Shown one piece after another: positions 23,819-35,295 of a stretch of DNA of 64,000 nt. Source of the DNA: Plicaturopsis crispa FD-325 SS-3 (taxonomy: Eukaryota; Basidiomycota; Agaricomycetes; Amylocorticiales; Amylocorticiaceae). Every line of letters begins with the position of its first letter. Position 1 is the stretch's first letter. The stretch is taken from the NCBI GenBank assembly GCA_000827205.1, contig KN832560.1:1494826-1558825 (forward strand), given 5' to 3'. The translations under genes and the position numbers were made by a program. The notes under the pieces were generated by a model that was not told where the DNA came from, did not search any database, and saw only the letters and a list, made by a program, of their open reading frames with translations.

Positions 23819-26447
23819 TCACGAGCGTCGCAATTTGCGCAATTCCAAGAACCGCCGCCTACACTTCCCAACCCCCACCCGTTTCTCCAGCTCGGCGAGA
23901 GCCACCGGGTCTTTCGAAAAAATGATGGCATCCTCCGCCTCGCCCCAAACAAATGGCGCGTCGGCGGCAGACACTTGCTTAGGTGCAAGGTCGCTGTTTC
24001 GCGATGTCAGATGTGCAGTTGGGGACTGCTGCTCGTGGCCAGCGCTGGCCAGCACCTGTGGCGACGAGACGGCATCAGTCTGCGCGGGGACGCGGCCCTG
24101 GTCCTTCTGCGGCGATATCGAGACGCGGCTGCGCCGCCAATCCCGCTCGAGGGCCTCCGATTTGCGGCACTGCTTCGCAAGCCGGACGAATTGCCCCGCG
24201 CGAGAACCAGTGGGAGGCCTGTAATCCGAGAGCCGGTCATCTTCCACAAAGTTGGGGGTAAATTGGAGCTGCTGCCTGCTGCCCGATGGGTGCTGGAAGA
24301 ACTGACGGGTGGTGTCCTCGTCGTCGTGGTCGCGCGAGGCCTTCAACGCGTCCTCCAGACACTTGACCGCGGTCGCCTCGGCCTGCTCCCGCATCTTGCG
24401 CAGGATCTCGTCGACGGTCTTGAAGTCGCCGACCTCGTTGTACACGCGCTCGATGACGTCCGTCGTGAACTTGTGATTGCGCGACATCATCTGCAGCATC
24501 GCGTCGTAGCCAAGCTGCCAGATCAGGCTCTGGTCCGGCGTGGACATGTTGGACGCCATCGAGAGATTGGACCCCGCGGACCGTCCTGAGGACGGCAGTA
24601 TGTTTGACGGCAGCGATTCGCGGCCGCGCTTGGCGCGCGAGAATAGGTTCGGCGGTGGAGGTGGCGGCGGCTGGAAGCCTCCGAACGTCTGTCGTCGTGC
24701 CTTCTGGTCGGTGTCGTGGCGGACGGTGAAGGGGTCACCCGTCGAGCCGGTACTAGCGATGCGTGGCTTGGGGAAACGGAATGCCTTCGGGGGCTGTGAC
24801 GGGACTCGCCTGGAGGTGACAGACAGATTTTCGGGATCGCTCGACCCGCGTGTATGACGCGATAGAGGGTTCCTGGTCGACTTCTCGTCCAATAAATTCT
24901 GGTCAAGCGTCCGCGGGCGGTGTGAGCCCATCGCGGCGACACGTCTATCGATATTCGAAGAGGCGTTCAAATTGGAGGGCCCCGCCTCCGCCTCCTCGAG
25001 GCTTCGGGTTGCATTTGCGCGATGCTGCGGTGCCTGGCGGAAAGGGTTCAGGTTAGGTAAACTCGTCGAGGCGCCAATCATAGGATTCAAAGCTGCCACG
25101 CGTTGAGGGAATATACGATGCGGTTTCGTGTCGCGTGTCGAGTCAATGACGGGTTCCGGCCGTTGTTCTATAGCCTTCCCCTTCCCCTTGTCCAAACGCC
25201 GGCTCGTTCCTCTTCGAGGCGGCCAGTCACCATCATCCGAGTCACTGTCATCCCCATGCCCGTTCCGCAATCGTCCCCGCTTGTCAGTGAACGAGTTCGA
25301 AAAGGGCCCTTCTACCAACCGCGGTGGGACCGGCCGATCCACTGTCGAGGGACTCGATTGTGGCGTTCCGGGCGCGCTGACAAAAAGATCGGATTCGGGT
25401 GGGGAAGGACGCCTCTGCCGTAGTTTGGGCGCGGGCGTAGGGGATGCCGGGAGGCTGATGGTGTTTGTGCGTGCAGGGACCAGCACAGGCGGTATGATGA
25501 ATTTGCGGGACGCGGGAGGTTCTTCTTCTAGCGCAGGAGGCGGAGAGCGAACATCGACGCCTGAATCGGGCTCTTGCGTCGACTGTCGTGGCCTCGGGGA
25601 GGGTGATGGACGCGTATCTTGAATAGGCACTCGTGCAGTGAGCGGGGAAGGCGGCGCGACTATGTGAGGATGATGAACTGCGTCGGAGGCCTTGGGGGCT
25701 CTGGTACTACGACAGCCTAACGTCAAGCCCTGCAATTAGCTCGTGGCCGTGAACCACGCACCTTTCGCCTGTAACACGCGTAGCAGCCTCAGCACACTCT
25801 GAAGCGCGGCCTCTTTCAGACACCCCTCTAGACGCTTCTCGCTCATTCGCCGCGATTTGTTCAGGGTTGACTTGTGGCGCTGGCTCCGCCTCAACCGGTT
25901 TGGCAGCGACGCGCCCCACCTCCTCCCTAACGTCTTCGGTCGCATCCCTCGTACGTTTCCCGTCCCTCTCCAGGCCTACAGACTCCCGCTTGCGCTTCAC
26001 CGCCTTCCGCGGTGTCGGATCTTCATCGTCGCTTTCACTCTCTGCGGGCCGGGCGCTAAACGGTTTCGGCGGTTTCGTGTATTGAGAGGGTCTCGTTGGC
26101 CGTATTCCGTGCTTCTTCTGGTACTCCAGGATCATGCGATCGAAGGCGGACTTGTTCTTCTTGTAACGTTCGCGCCAAGACTGCCACGGATGGCGGTCAG
26201 ACCACGCCCATTTGTTTGCTTTCTGGAAGTGAATTCAGTACGAGATATATAGTTGCAGCTCACAGCGTACGTTTTCTGTCAGTCTCTCGTATAGCAGATT
26301 GCCTGTGCGTCCAGCTTCCTCGGGATTGTACGTCGCAATGTACTTCATGAGCAGATTATCGTCATCGGACGTGAAATCTGTGCGGGGCCTGACCAACCAA
26401 AGTCAGCATCCACCGTAATTTCTCCGGCTGCAAGCAACTTACGCCAT
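23819..26447 (-). CDS. RAP1: Rap1-type telomere protein (Myb domain)
   Basis: Four exons on the minus strand give 823 aa: 26447-26443, 26388-26271, 26222-25762, 25706-23819. The Rap1 Myb domain is at residues 5-65: TDFTSDDDNLLMKYIA, RTGNLLYERLTENKANKW, then SDRHPWQSWRERYKKN, the HPWQSWR block being diagnostic. A long disordered Pro/Ser/Arg region follows. A helical segment near residues 575-650 (SLIWQLGYDAMLQMMSRN...) and a second Myb-like or helical motif at the C-terminus (GEAEDAIIFSKDPVALAELEKR) complete it. Rap1 binds shelterin partners (Taz1/TRF) and controls telomere length and silencing. The usual N-terminal BRCT domain is absent from this model. The start is uncertain: the first exon would carry only ATGGC, and a further 5' exon is possible. 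Confidence 0.78.
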
Positions 26448-28325
26448 AGCACCGCAAAAGTAGTCCGAACGCGTAAAGCAGGATGAGAAACGCGAAGAAA
26501 ACACGACGCGCCCAAATCATGTTGTCCGGCTTCTGTCGGAACTCGGACACCCTTGCCGTCGCCGCGGAGTTTCATTATTCAGCCCCTGAGTGCCCACCTT
26601 TGTCGGAGGCTGGCGTCGAACTTGAACTTGACCGCCATGATTCCTCTCTCTCCTTCATCGACATCTCCTACCCGCCCGCTTTCTCTCAGCTGTGGCTCAA
26701 TTGTCTTGCTGGTATTTTGTTTCACTGGAGCCGTCTACGGTGACGGCGTGCATCACATCCTTCGAGTGAGCCTTTTTTGTGGCCGGTAGTATCGCGCTCG
26801 AACTCTTCCTGGTCGCCTAGAACGATTTTACAGTCATGTCGAATGATACTGGATAACACACACTGCATCTTGATTGTGGTCTTCAGTTCGGTGCCATCGA
26901 ATTACAAGCCACGATTTATTGTGGCCCGCCGAACGCCACACGGTGGCCAAATCGTCAGGCGAGGACGGCGGCCAGCATGCATCGAGGCTCAAACAAAAGC
27001 CGATGCGAAACTCTGAAATAAATTCTTCGCGACACTTTGTAGCGGTTCCAAGCCCTTCACCCGGGCGCCCGCGGGGGAGTCTCGTATCTTAGGTCGCACT
27101 CTGTCGATGTTCTCAAAGGTCGTAACCATGCCTCCAGGGCAAGCAGCGATTTGGGTCATTCGATTCTCCCTCGGTCAAGGTCTTGAACGGCTGTTTCTCT
27201 GGCCATGGCGATGTCGCAGTGCAGTCCTTGGTTTCCAGCTGCGGGGTTATCGTTGTCATATCGCCAATGTCCACAGCAAGACCTTTGGCGCCGCAATCTA
27301 ACACACATGGACACCGGTACTCTGGGAACGGTCCACTCGGGGAACGCACTTGAGCCGCCTGTAGAACGACCCTCTGGCTACCGACTCGTCGATAGCAAGA
27401 GCATAATCTAGCTCCCCTCCGGAGTTGCACTGGCTACAGGACAGATAGGGCGACGTGGTCACTTTCACTGCTTGGTGCCCACTGCGAATCGTGCTTGCCA
27501 TCATCGTTCTTCTAGCGACACGTTCTATAACCCTGCCGTGATCTTGATACACTGCTCGACCAATCCTCTAGGCTACGCGACAGGTACGGACCTGGCCCTA
27601 ACATCTCGGACATGCTTGATCATACTGCCCAAGGTGATTCAGACGAGGCGTCTGAAGATTCTATTGGGGCCCACTGCAATCGCAACACTTGCGCGAGGAA
27701 ACATGGCTCGAAATGAATGATGAGACCTCGAATTTACCACCTCACCTTGTAGCGTAGCCGTGATTCGATTTCGGGTCTCACGTTCCTTTTGAGCGCAGGT
27801 TTCTTTCGTGCATGAATGTTGGCTTGCTGCCGGCTCCTTCGCTAAGCTCCCCGCCCTGCTACCTTTGCTTTGGCACTTGCACTCGCGCAGAAGGAGTACT
27901 GCGACCTGCTTGTTCGTCACAAGCATCTCCTTTTTCTTTTTTGCTGGTTTAGTCATTCCCATCAGTTGATGCCGTGAAGACATGCCTAGCAAATGGAAAA
28001 ACGGCAGCATATCCTCCTGAAGGGATGTTTACCGGCTGTACAAGCAGTACCATCAGAAGCACCACACAATCACTACACAATAGCCTGTGAGTCTTACGGG
28101 CCCACGCCAAGGTACATCAAGATTGGATACTATTCTTACTATAGGTGCGGCGTCGCATTGTCTTCAGACTGGTAAATAATCTTGGAGGGAAGGTCATCAC
28201 TAGGAGAGAAGGTTCACGCCACGGCTGCTGGTCCTTTCTCTCGAGTTATCTCGCTGAGACTGCAGACAGGATCGTGATAGTAAGCATCGGATCAACTCCT
28301 GCAGTATCACCTTAGAGATCACTCA
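26448..28325. other. Gene-free stretch, nothing firmly recognised
   Basis: About 1.9 kb without a supportable gene. A short minus-strand frame at 26550-26440 encodes a hydrophobic helix (ARRVFFAFLILLYAFGLLLR) and overlaps the 5' end of the Rap1 gene; it could be an upstream exon or an unrelated micro-ORF. The rest contains only short unrelated frames. Confidence 0.4.
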
Positions 28326-28975
28326 CTATTCAATCCTCCAAATACAGTTCTCCACAAAAGTGCTCGTGCTGGCAATGAGTGGCGCAACCTCTCTGTTGGA
28401 TTCATGCTGGTAGGATCCGTTCTCGATCCTCCTGTACCTCGTGCGTGAGTATCCTGCCCAATAGATTGTTGAATGGAACTGTGGCCCACAGATACAGCAA
28501 GATATGCCCAACTGCCGTGGAGATGTCGCACGCTGGTGTGTTCTTCGGATTGTTCAGCGTCTTCCAGAGCTCGATATACAGGTTAAACGCTCTGTAGCGC
28601 ACTGTCAGCGTGACCATGCCCTCGCGGGTCAGTAATTTGATCTTGAGCTTGGGTGGGCTCCTGTTCGTGCTGTCGAGCACCTCGAGGGTCACGGACTTGT
28701 CGCTACTCTTCATGATATCTTTCCACAGCGCGGACATGCGTCATGGGACCGGTTGTTGCGGCTACGCTGATCTCCAGGTCGGGGCAGTAGGCTATCCGGG
28801 CTTCCAGATGACAGACGATAGTGGTGTTGTAGAGCATCTTGATCCTTGGGAGCGCAGGGGTGGGAAGAACCAGTTGAATTCGGGGTGGTCTTCGTGCGTA
28901 TTTGTCCCCATCGTCGCGACGCATTTAAACCAGTACTGTATGGACGGAGATAACATAGATTAATACAAGGCCTAA
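28326..28975 (-). pseudogene. Frame-broken coding-like stretch
   Basis: On the minus strand two coding-like blocks lie end to end in different frames. The upstream block (about 28924-28738) contains LYNTTIVCHLEARIAYCPDLEISVAATTGPMT; the downstream block (28737-28405) starts SALWKDIMKSSDKSVTLEVLD and runs through LTVRYRAFNLYIELWKTLNN. They are offset by one base near 28740 and no GT-AG intron reconciles them. A third short block (SNREVAPLIASTSTFVENC) near 28330 is in another frame. Codon use in both main blocks looks coding (G/C at third positions). The simplest reading is a decayed gene; an unusual overlapping arrangement is less likely. The family is not recognised, and it does not resemble the DUF6593-like array next to it. 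Confidence 0.35.
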
Positions 28976-29329
28976 CGCGGTGACCTGTTCTGCTGTTGTC
29001 AGTACGTGAGGTTGTTCGGAATTTCGGAATCAACCAAGTTACGATACAACGCCGTTCTGGTTTCCGAGGAGGAAGCGCAACGGCAGAAGAAGAAGCCAGC
29101 CGCTACAATGTAGTAGGAATAGCCCGTCAACTTGCCTAACACTCAATAGAGCACACCGCGCGATCTTTCCACACGAGAAACCGTTCTCCATTCAACGCGT
29201 ACAGTAAACATTACATACTTAGGGTATAACAGAAGTCCGATGATCTACAGCCAGAGTTCAGTTAGAAGTCATACCACAGAATTCAACGCGTTCGTAGCTC
29301 ACAAATAATATGACAGCGCGAATCCAGGC

Positions 29330-30022
29330 TCATAGACTAACGCCGCCGCCGTCGAGACTGATACCACCGTCTAGAGCGGTAATCTCGTTGCTCTTCTGAC
29401 GGCCTTTGCTGTCACCGTTATTTCGCCGTCTGCGGTTCTCGACGTATATGAATGTCGCGATGATGTCGTCGAGAATGGCCAAGCCGTCTGAGTCGACTTT
29501 GAGTGTCACCTTGTGCGACAACGAGAATACGGAAGAAGGTGCGTGGAATTCGGCGATGGTCTTGTCGATACCAGTTTTCCGCACGAGCTAAAAACGAAAT
29601 TGTGTTATTAGCTGGACAGATTTTATGCACGAGATAGAGACGTAGTTCACCTTCGGGAACTTCCCGTTCTTGATTTTCCATTTGTACTCCTTGCCATCCG
29701 CGGCAGTAAATGTCTCCGAGCTGGTCGCACGGCGAAGTTAATTGAGCACCAAGTTGTGAAATAATTGTGCAAGCACTTACTCTGAAAACATGCTCTTCTT
29801 ATGTGGCCGTACATCACGCCCGTGGACGCTGACACTCAAGGATTTCGTAAGGCCGCCCCACCGTATACACGCAACGTCCGCGTGCTGGTGTCCGTCCACT
29901 CTCCGTAATGTTGTATCCGGACGGCGGAACACTTTGAACGGGGTCTTGACATGGTATACGGCTTTACCGTCGTGTAGGATGGTGGTATTGAGGGGATCGT
30001 TCTTCTTGAATGTGAGGTGCAT
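29330..30022 (-). CDS. DUF6593-like protein, array copy 1
   Basis: Three exons on the minus strand give 189 aa: 30022-29781, 29720-29651, 29587-29330. The fold is the small beta-rich domain common in Agaricomycetes, which I believe Pfam calls DUF6593 and which resembles LURP-one/tubby-like folds (from memory). Family marks: an N-terminal MHLTF..NDPLNTTILHDGKAVYHVKTP, DTTLRRVDG, the tryptophan-containing core TAADGKEYKWKIKNG, and the closing LAILDDIIATFIYVENRRR. The ATG at 30022 was chosen because the paralogues start at the same place. It carries a C-terminal tail (about 25 aa, Gly/Asp/Leu-rich) absent from copies 2 and 3. No signal peptide. Function unknown. Confidence 0.82.
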
Positions 30023-30618
30023 CTTGGTCGAGTAGATTTGGAATGAAACCGACAAGCCTCATCCCTTCGCCCAATATATACTAGACAGCACGCACGGAGG
30101 CAGTGCACTTCTGGCTTGACCGCAAGATATGTGAAGGTGATTTGCAACCGTGCAGCTCGGTGTGGTGGAGTACTCAGCCTGTACTGCGGCGGGTGCACTG
30201 CAAGTGCCAAGGCTGCTATCAGTGGCGGTGCTAACACGACTCCACTGGCGGCCATAATGAACTTACGGATATACTGCCGCCTTCAGTGTCTGAGATGTCT
30301 CAATCTCTAGCAGCAAGTCTAGCAGTATCCTGATAGAGTTCAGGCAAGGATGACCATCACGGACAAGAAAATGCGAGAGCCGTCGGCTGCTGCTTCAGCG
30401 CCAAATAGTCGTTCGTTTGGAACTCAGATCTCAAAACCTATGCTAACGGGAGATTCAGTGAGGCTGTCTTATAGCGTCGTAAGAGTGCAGCAAGATATCG
30501 CGTAAACTCACCTAATGTACATGACTGAAATATATCGCCTCAAATAGCGCTCATCGATACTGCTCTACCTTGGTCCTACTACCGCCTCCACGAGATCCTC
30601 GGAAATCGTACAGCACGC

Positions 30619-31233
30619 TCATTGCTCATCATCTTTCCTGCGTGTCTCCATGTATATGAACGTGGCGACGAGCTCATCGAGGATGGCCAGTCCGTCTGGA
30701 GATACCGTCAGGATCGATGGTCGGCTGCAGAAAAGGCCTGATGCCCCGCTGTAAACGGCGATGTTGGTGTTCAGTCCGTCACTGCCTTTTCGCACTCGCT
30801 GGGATAAGATTGAATATTCTGAAGAAATATAGTTCACTAGCACATGCTTAGCACTCACCAGGGGCGCCCCGCCTTTGATTTTCCATTTATACATCTTACC
30901 ATCTGAAGCCATGAACGACTCGGACCTTCCGCCACAGCCGTTAGCATTCTGTCAGGCATGGACGACACAGGCGGTATTGGCCACTCACGCACTGAACGCA
31001 CCGCTTCGAATCATTCGTACGTCGCGTCCGTGGACTGCCACCGCCCACGACTGAGAGAAACCAGCCGACTGCACCCTCCCGATGTCGCGTTCCTTCGGTC
31101 CGTCCACCCTGCGGATCGTGGTGTCGTGGTTTGTGAACAAACCAGTCGGCGTGGTTACGATGTAGACTGGTGCGCCCTCCGGGTCCGTAAGGACGGTGTT
31201 TCTCGTGTTGCTTTTGAGCAATGTCAAATCCAT
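30619..31233 (-). CDS. DUF6593-like protein, array copy 2
   Basis: Three exons on the minus strand give 163 aa: 31233-30989, 30925-30859, 30798-30619. Intron phases (2 then 0) equal those of the other array members. It starts MDLTLLKSNTRNTVL and has DTTIRRVDGPKERDIGRV, SFMASDGKMYKWKIKGG and ends LAILDELVATFIYMETRRKDDEQ with no tail. The domain is complete. Function unknown. Neighbours on both sides are paralogues on the same strand with 0.6-0.9 kb spacing, so the set arose by tandem duplication; expression could be coordinated but nothing in the sequence proves it. Confidence 0.82.
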
Positions 31234-31857
31234 GGTAGAATCAGGAGCTAGGAAGGGTCGTGCGCGGTCTACTTACTCGCATCAAGCGCGTCTATATGTA
31301 GTCGCACTGGTATCACTATGGCGGTGCAAGGTGGGATCGATTTAGCTTCTTTCTCTTGTTGGGGGCGCAGTCTGGTCTGCGACTCCAGTTCTGCATAGCC
31401 GTCGACGACTCTACGGCCCCAATACGAAAGGAAAGCACCCATCAGATCTGAGAGTAGAGAACTCGGACAACGGTGGGACCCACGTATGTTCGAGCACGCA
31501 GACAGGACGAACGTGCACTGAGTTGTATGGTTTGGGTAGGAAGACGGAGCGCCTGAGCAGTTCGTGGCTGCTGCGCATGATAGAGCAGTATGAGTACACA
31601 TTCCATAGACAAGTCCAAAGCCACCTCGCGACACAAATCCAAATGTCGTTGCAATATCATTATAACAAATGTATTCTTCAGATCCAACACGGAGACTGAT
31701 GTTATGTGAAGCTGTAGCAAATTAGTGAGGACCGTAGAAACGCGGCGAGGTGTTGCATGCAAACTCACCTGATGTACATATTCGAGAGAAGACATGGCCT
31801 GCATCAACGCATCGTCGAACACAAGAAGATACCACCACCTACAGTCACTTGCGTACC

Positions 31858-32487
31858 TCAAGTCCCTGTAGCTGCAATCACCTCCTGCTCTCTCCTACGC
31901 GTCTCTACGTATATAAATGTCACTACAATATCGTCCAGAATGGGGACGCCCTCTGGGGTAACGCTCAGAACCGATGGGCGCCTGGTGAATATGCCCGGGG
32001 CACCGCTATACGTGGCGATGACCGCCTTCGAGTCGTTCCGCACTAGCTGTGTCGAGATTTGCATATAAGCGAGTTTTTCACTGTGTGGGCAGAGGAATGG
32101 AGGTCACCTTCGGCTTGCCGGAGATGCTGACCTTCCACTTGTACATCTCACCGTCGGAGGCCATAAATATCTCGGACCTCCGGCCCCCGTAATTATCAGC
32201 TGAATGCGGAGCTATAAGCCTACAATAGCTACTCACATGCTGAGCATGCGACTATGATGCATTTGCACGCGGTGCCCGCGGATCGTCACCGCGGCGGCCT
32301 TCGTCAAGCCGTCCCACCGAATGCTTGCGAAAGCACGGTCCTCGCCGTCGTCCACCCTGCAGATGGTCGAGTCGGGGTTCTTCAGCAGACCGCACGACGG
32401 CGTGCTGACTCTGTAGACTGGCGTGCCCTCTGAGTTCGCAATAGTCGTGTTGCGCGTGTCATAGAGCTTGAGGATTGTCAAATCCAT
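31858..32487 (-). CDS. DUF6593-like protein, array copy 3
   Basis: Three exons on the minus strand give 169 aa: 32487-32237, 32177-32108, 32046-31858. Same exon plan and phases as its neighbours. Core features: MDLTILKLYDTRNTTIANSEG, DSTICRVDDGEDR, IFMASDGEMYKWKVSISG and VPILDDIVVTFIYVETRRR. Two departures are the Cys in place of Arg in the usual TIRRVD motif, and a short hydrophobic AAATGT-type end. The stop is at 31858-31860. The domain looks intact, so I treat it as functional. Function unknown. Confidence 0.82.
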
Positions 32488-33105
32488 GATGGATACCTAT
32501 CGATACAAGGGAATGGGGTGTGGTGGTTGAGGCACAAGGGACGGTCCGTGAAGTCGTATATACGACTGTGTCAGTATGGCAGTGCACCGCGCGCCGAACG
32601 GATGCCAGTTAAGATCCATGATCACTGGCACAGCTCATTTACCTGTCCACCTCGTGTTGTGGGGCTGCGTCGTTTTGGCTTCTACTTGTCCGTCGACGAC
32701 TTTCAGTGACCTTGAAGCATCGGCTCATGAGCTCCGAGTCCCCAGCAGACGACCCGAAACACCTGTCAGATAATACATTGCAGAGACGGGAAAGATTTTG
32801 ACTCGCCTCTTTTCAAGCAGTGTCGACACACACAGGAAAGACGGTGTATGATAGGATGTAGATTCGAGGGGCAATACACGACGAGCTGGCGACTAAAGCA
32901 TGTCTTGACGCAACACCGAGCGGACAACTTCACGGACCTCTGCGCTGGAATGTATTGCAACACACTGTCGATGTCATATATTGATATTATATAGACTGTA
33001 TACTGTTAACGTTAATAGTTTAGGTTTAGTTTGCGAATTCAAATAGGCAAAATACATAGATATACTCACCTAAAAAAACGCGAGGTCGCGCGCACCCACC
33101 ATCAA

Positions 33106-33812
33106 CTACATGCCCATGCTCGGCCCCATGCTGCCTCCGCTCAAACCGCCCATAGACATCCCGCCGCCCGTACCCCCTGCACGACGTCTCGCCCTCTGTT
33201 TCCTCTTTCTCCTCTTTGTCTCCATGTATATGAAAGTCGCGATGAGGTCGTCAAGGATACCCATCCCGGCGGGCGCGACGCTGAGGACGACCGGACGCGA
33301 CATGCTGAATATTGAAGAGGGCGCTGAAAACGTAGCGACAATGGATTTTGAGTCATCACTGCGCACTAGCTATCGTCGGGGCCGGGCAATTTAGCTCGTA
33401 ATTGCCTGAGAAATAGATAGAAATGTGAACGCACCAATGGAAACCCGCCTTTAATCTTCCACTTGTACATTTGTCCGTCTGCTGCCTGAAATGATTCGGA
33501 CCTTCACCACCCCGTAAACGACGACGGCCTTGCAGATACAGAATGGCTATGCGTTACTTACACGCTGAACATGCCGCTCCTCGACATCTGTATCCCGCGT
33601 CCGCGCACCGTCAAGATCAGCGGCTTTGTGAGACGCTCCCACTGAATCGTCGCGACGTCGAAATCATTCGTTCCGTCTACTCGTCGGATCGTCGTGTCGG
33701 GCAATTTGAAGGGGTTAAAGGACGACGGTGTGTTGACATGGTAGATCGGCTGGCCCGAGGGTTCAAGGATCACTGTGTTCGTAGGGTGATTTTCGCGAAA
33801 TGTGAAGTCCAT
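33106..33812 (-). CDS. DUF6593-like protein with Gly/Met tail, array copy 4
   Basis: Three exons on the minus strand give 193 aa: 33812-33562, 33501-33435, 33369-33106. The domain runs from MDFTFRENHPTNTVIL through DTTIRRVDGTNDFDVATIQW, SFQAADGQMYKWKIKGG, and MGILDDLIATFIYMETKRRKRK. It then continues into a basic stretch (RKQRARRRAGG) and a glycine/methionine-rich tail of about 25 residues (GGGMSMGGLSGGSMGPSM...). The tail is unique in the array and suggests added binding or assembly properties. Same intron positions and phases as copies 1-3. Function unknown. Confidence 0.82.
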
Positions 33813-34595
33813 GGCTTGTTCTTCCCGTCGACGACTGCCTGGTTCAGTTATGCGGGCCCATAGCCTATAGAGGACAGCTGATATAGGACATAATGGCGAT
33901 GCGGGATCCTGTGCAAGATGTGGAGTGAACTCGGGGCTGTGAAACTGCTAGCGCTGACGGGGCACCGGACAGAGAACGAAGAGACAAATTCAACTTAGTC
34001 TCCCGTAGGCAGCCACACGAATAGGAAGATAATCGTTCCTATATGTATGAATTCAACTCGCGTCTACATATTCCTGACATATTCCAGTGTGCACAAGCTA
34101 CACTGCAATTTTTCCTCGGAATTCCAGGTAACAAGGTATGTACTGGTGTAGACTGCTCTTGAGCGCTAATAAAGACGCCCGCCATGAAGGTGCATTATGC
34201 TAACGACGGGGACGACCGGCAGGACATGGCGCGAGCGCCGTGTCGATGTACAGCGATACGTTGGGTAATACTTACTCATATATAGTCCTAGAGTGAGGCA
34301 AAGGGCCTGCCGTCCTGCCAACAAAAATGGAGATACGATGCGTTCCTTGCTGCAGAAGTCAGACGCTCCGAGTCGTTCTTGCTTGCGCACTGTGCCTGCG
34401 CAATGCGCCTTGTCAAGAGCACTCCGTGCGGTAGATCGGCGTGCTACAAGCAATGTAAGCACTCCATCCGATTATTAAAATTGTGTACGCTTTTCAATGC
34501 TGATGACAAAATTTGAAGGACAGTAATACGCGGTGAACGCGAAAGCAAGTCTACACGCCGCATGCCTGCATGAAACGCGGACAGTGAAACAACGT
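33813..34595. other. Spacer, nothing recognised
   Basis: About 780 bp between the DUF6593-like array and the next gene. Short frames only. The smaller gaps inside the array (30023-30618, 31234-31857, 32488-33105) also show no gene. Confidence 0.45.
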
Positions 34596-35295
34596 CTATA
34601 AATCGCCAGCCCCAGCGAATGTCCGAGTCATCGATCCTCTTCTGATATCGGCTCGTGGCTCACATATCTCCCCGGGCTCTAAATTCGTGGCGCAGCCCTT
34701 CGAGGAAACGTCACTGCCATGCCAGACTCTATGCGGGGCCTGTCATATTGGTTAGTACATTTGGACGACTAGATGGCCTTAAAAAGACACTCACCTCCTT
34801 CGCCACACAGGAACTCTTTCTCGCGACCGGCGTAGTCTCGCAAGGTCCATATTGCGCGTATCTGATATACTCGAAGATGGATTCAGCCGCATCATCCGCA
34901 TCGTAACCGTGTGCGACGAGTCTACCGCATACTTTGTAAGCAAGCCGTCCCACAAAACCCGCGGTTTCGTATTCTCAGACTTACTGGTCGAATGCTGCGT
35001 AGAGCACTTGCGCGTCCATCTCCCCAACAATCTCGCCATCCTCATTCGCACGCCGAATGGCGTCCCCGATGCGCTCGTAGCCCACATACGGCTGGAAGAC
35101 CCGCTCGAGCGAAACGCATGCAGGCCCGCCGCATGCTTCTTTGCTGAGCGAAATGTTCAGTGTCGGCGTCGCGTGGTGGGGATGCAAGATTGCGGTGATA
35201 AACATGGAGGTGCCGTTTGTCCCTTTCAAGGCGTCTATGATGAACAGTGGCCCGTGGTCGGTCTCCGTGGTCGGGCCAGGTGCGCGGACAGTCAT
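34596..35295 (-). CDS. Hypothetical protein, 193 aa
   Basis: Three exons on the minus strand: 35295-34985, 34921-34795, 34739-34596, all GT-AG and in frame. The family is not recognised. The first exon reads MTVRAPGPTTETDHGPLF then an apparently folded segment (FIIDALKGTNGTSMFITAIL, SLERVFQPYVGYERIGDAIR). The second exon gives QLVAHGYDADDAAESIFEYI, an amphipathic helix, followed by a Cys-containing tail. No signal peptide or membrane segment. It lies between the DUF6593-like array and the secreted repeat-protein pair on the same strand but is related to neither. The consistent phases support a real gene; its role is unknown. Confidence 0.68.

Noticed and set aside
23753-24589. 278-codon plus-strand frame opposite the Rap1 gene
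   Set aside because: Antisense shadow of the disordered C-terminal exon; no domain and no consistent start.
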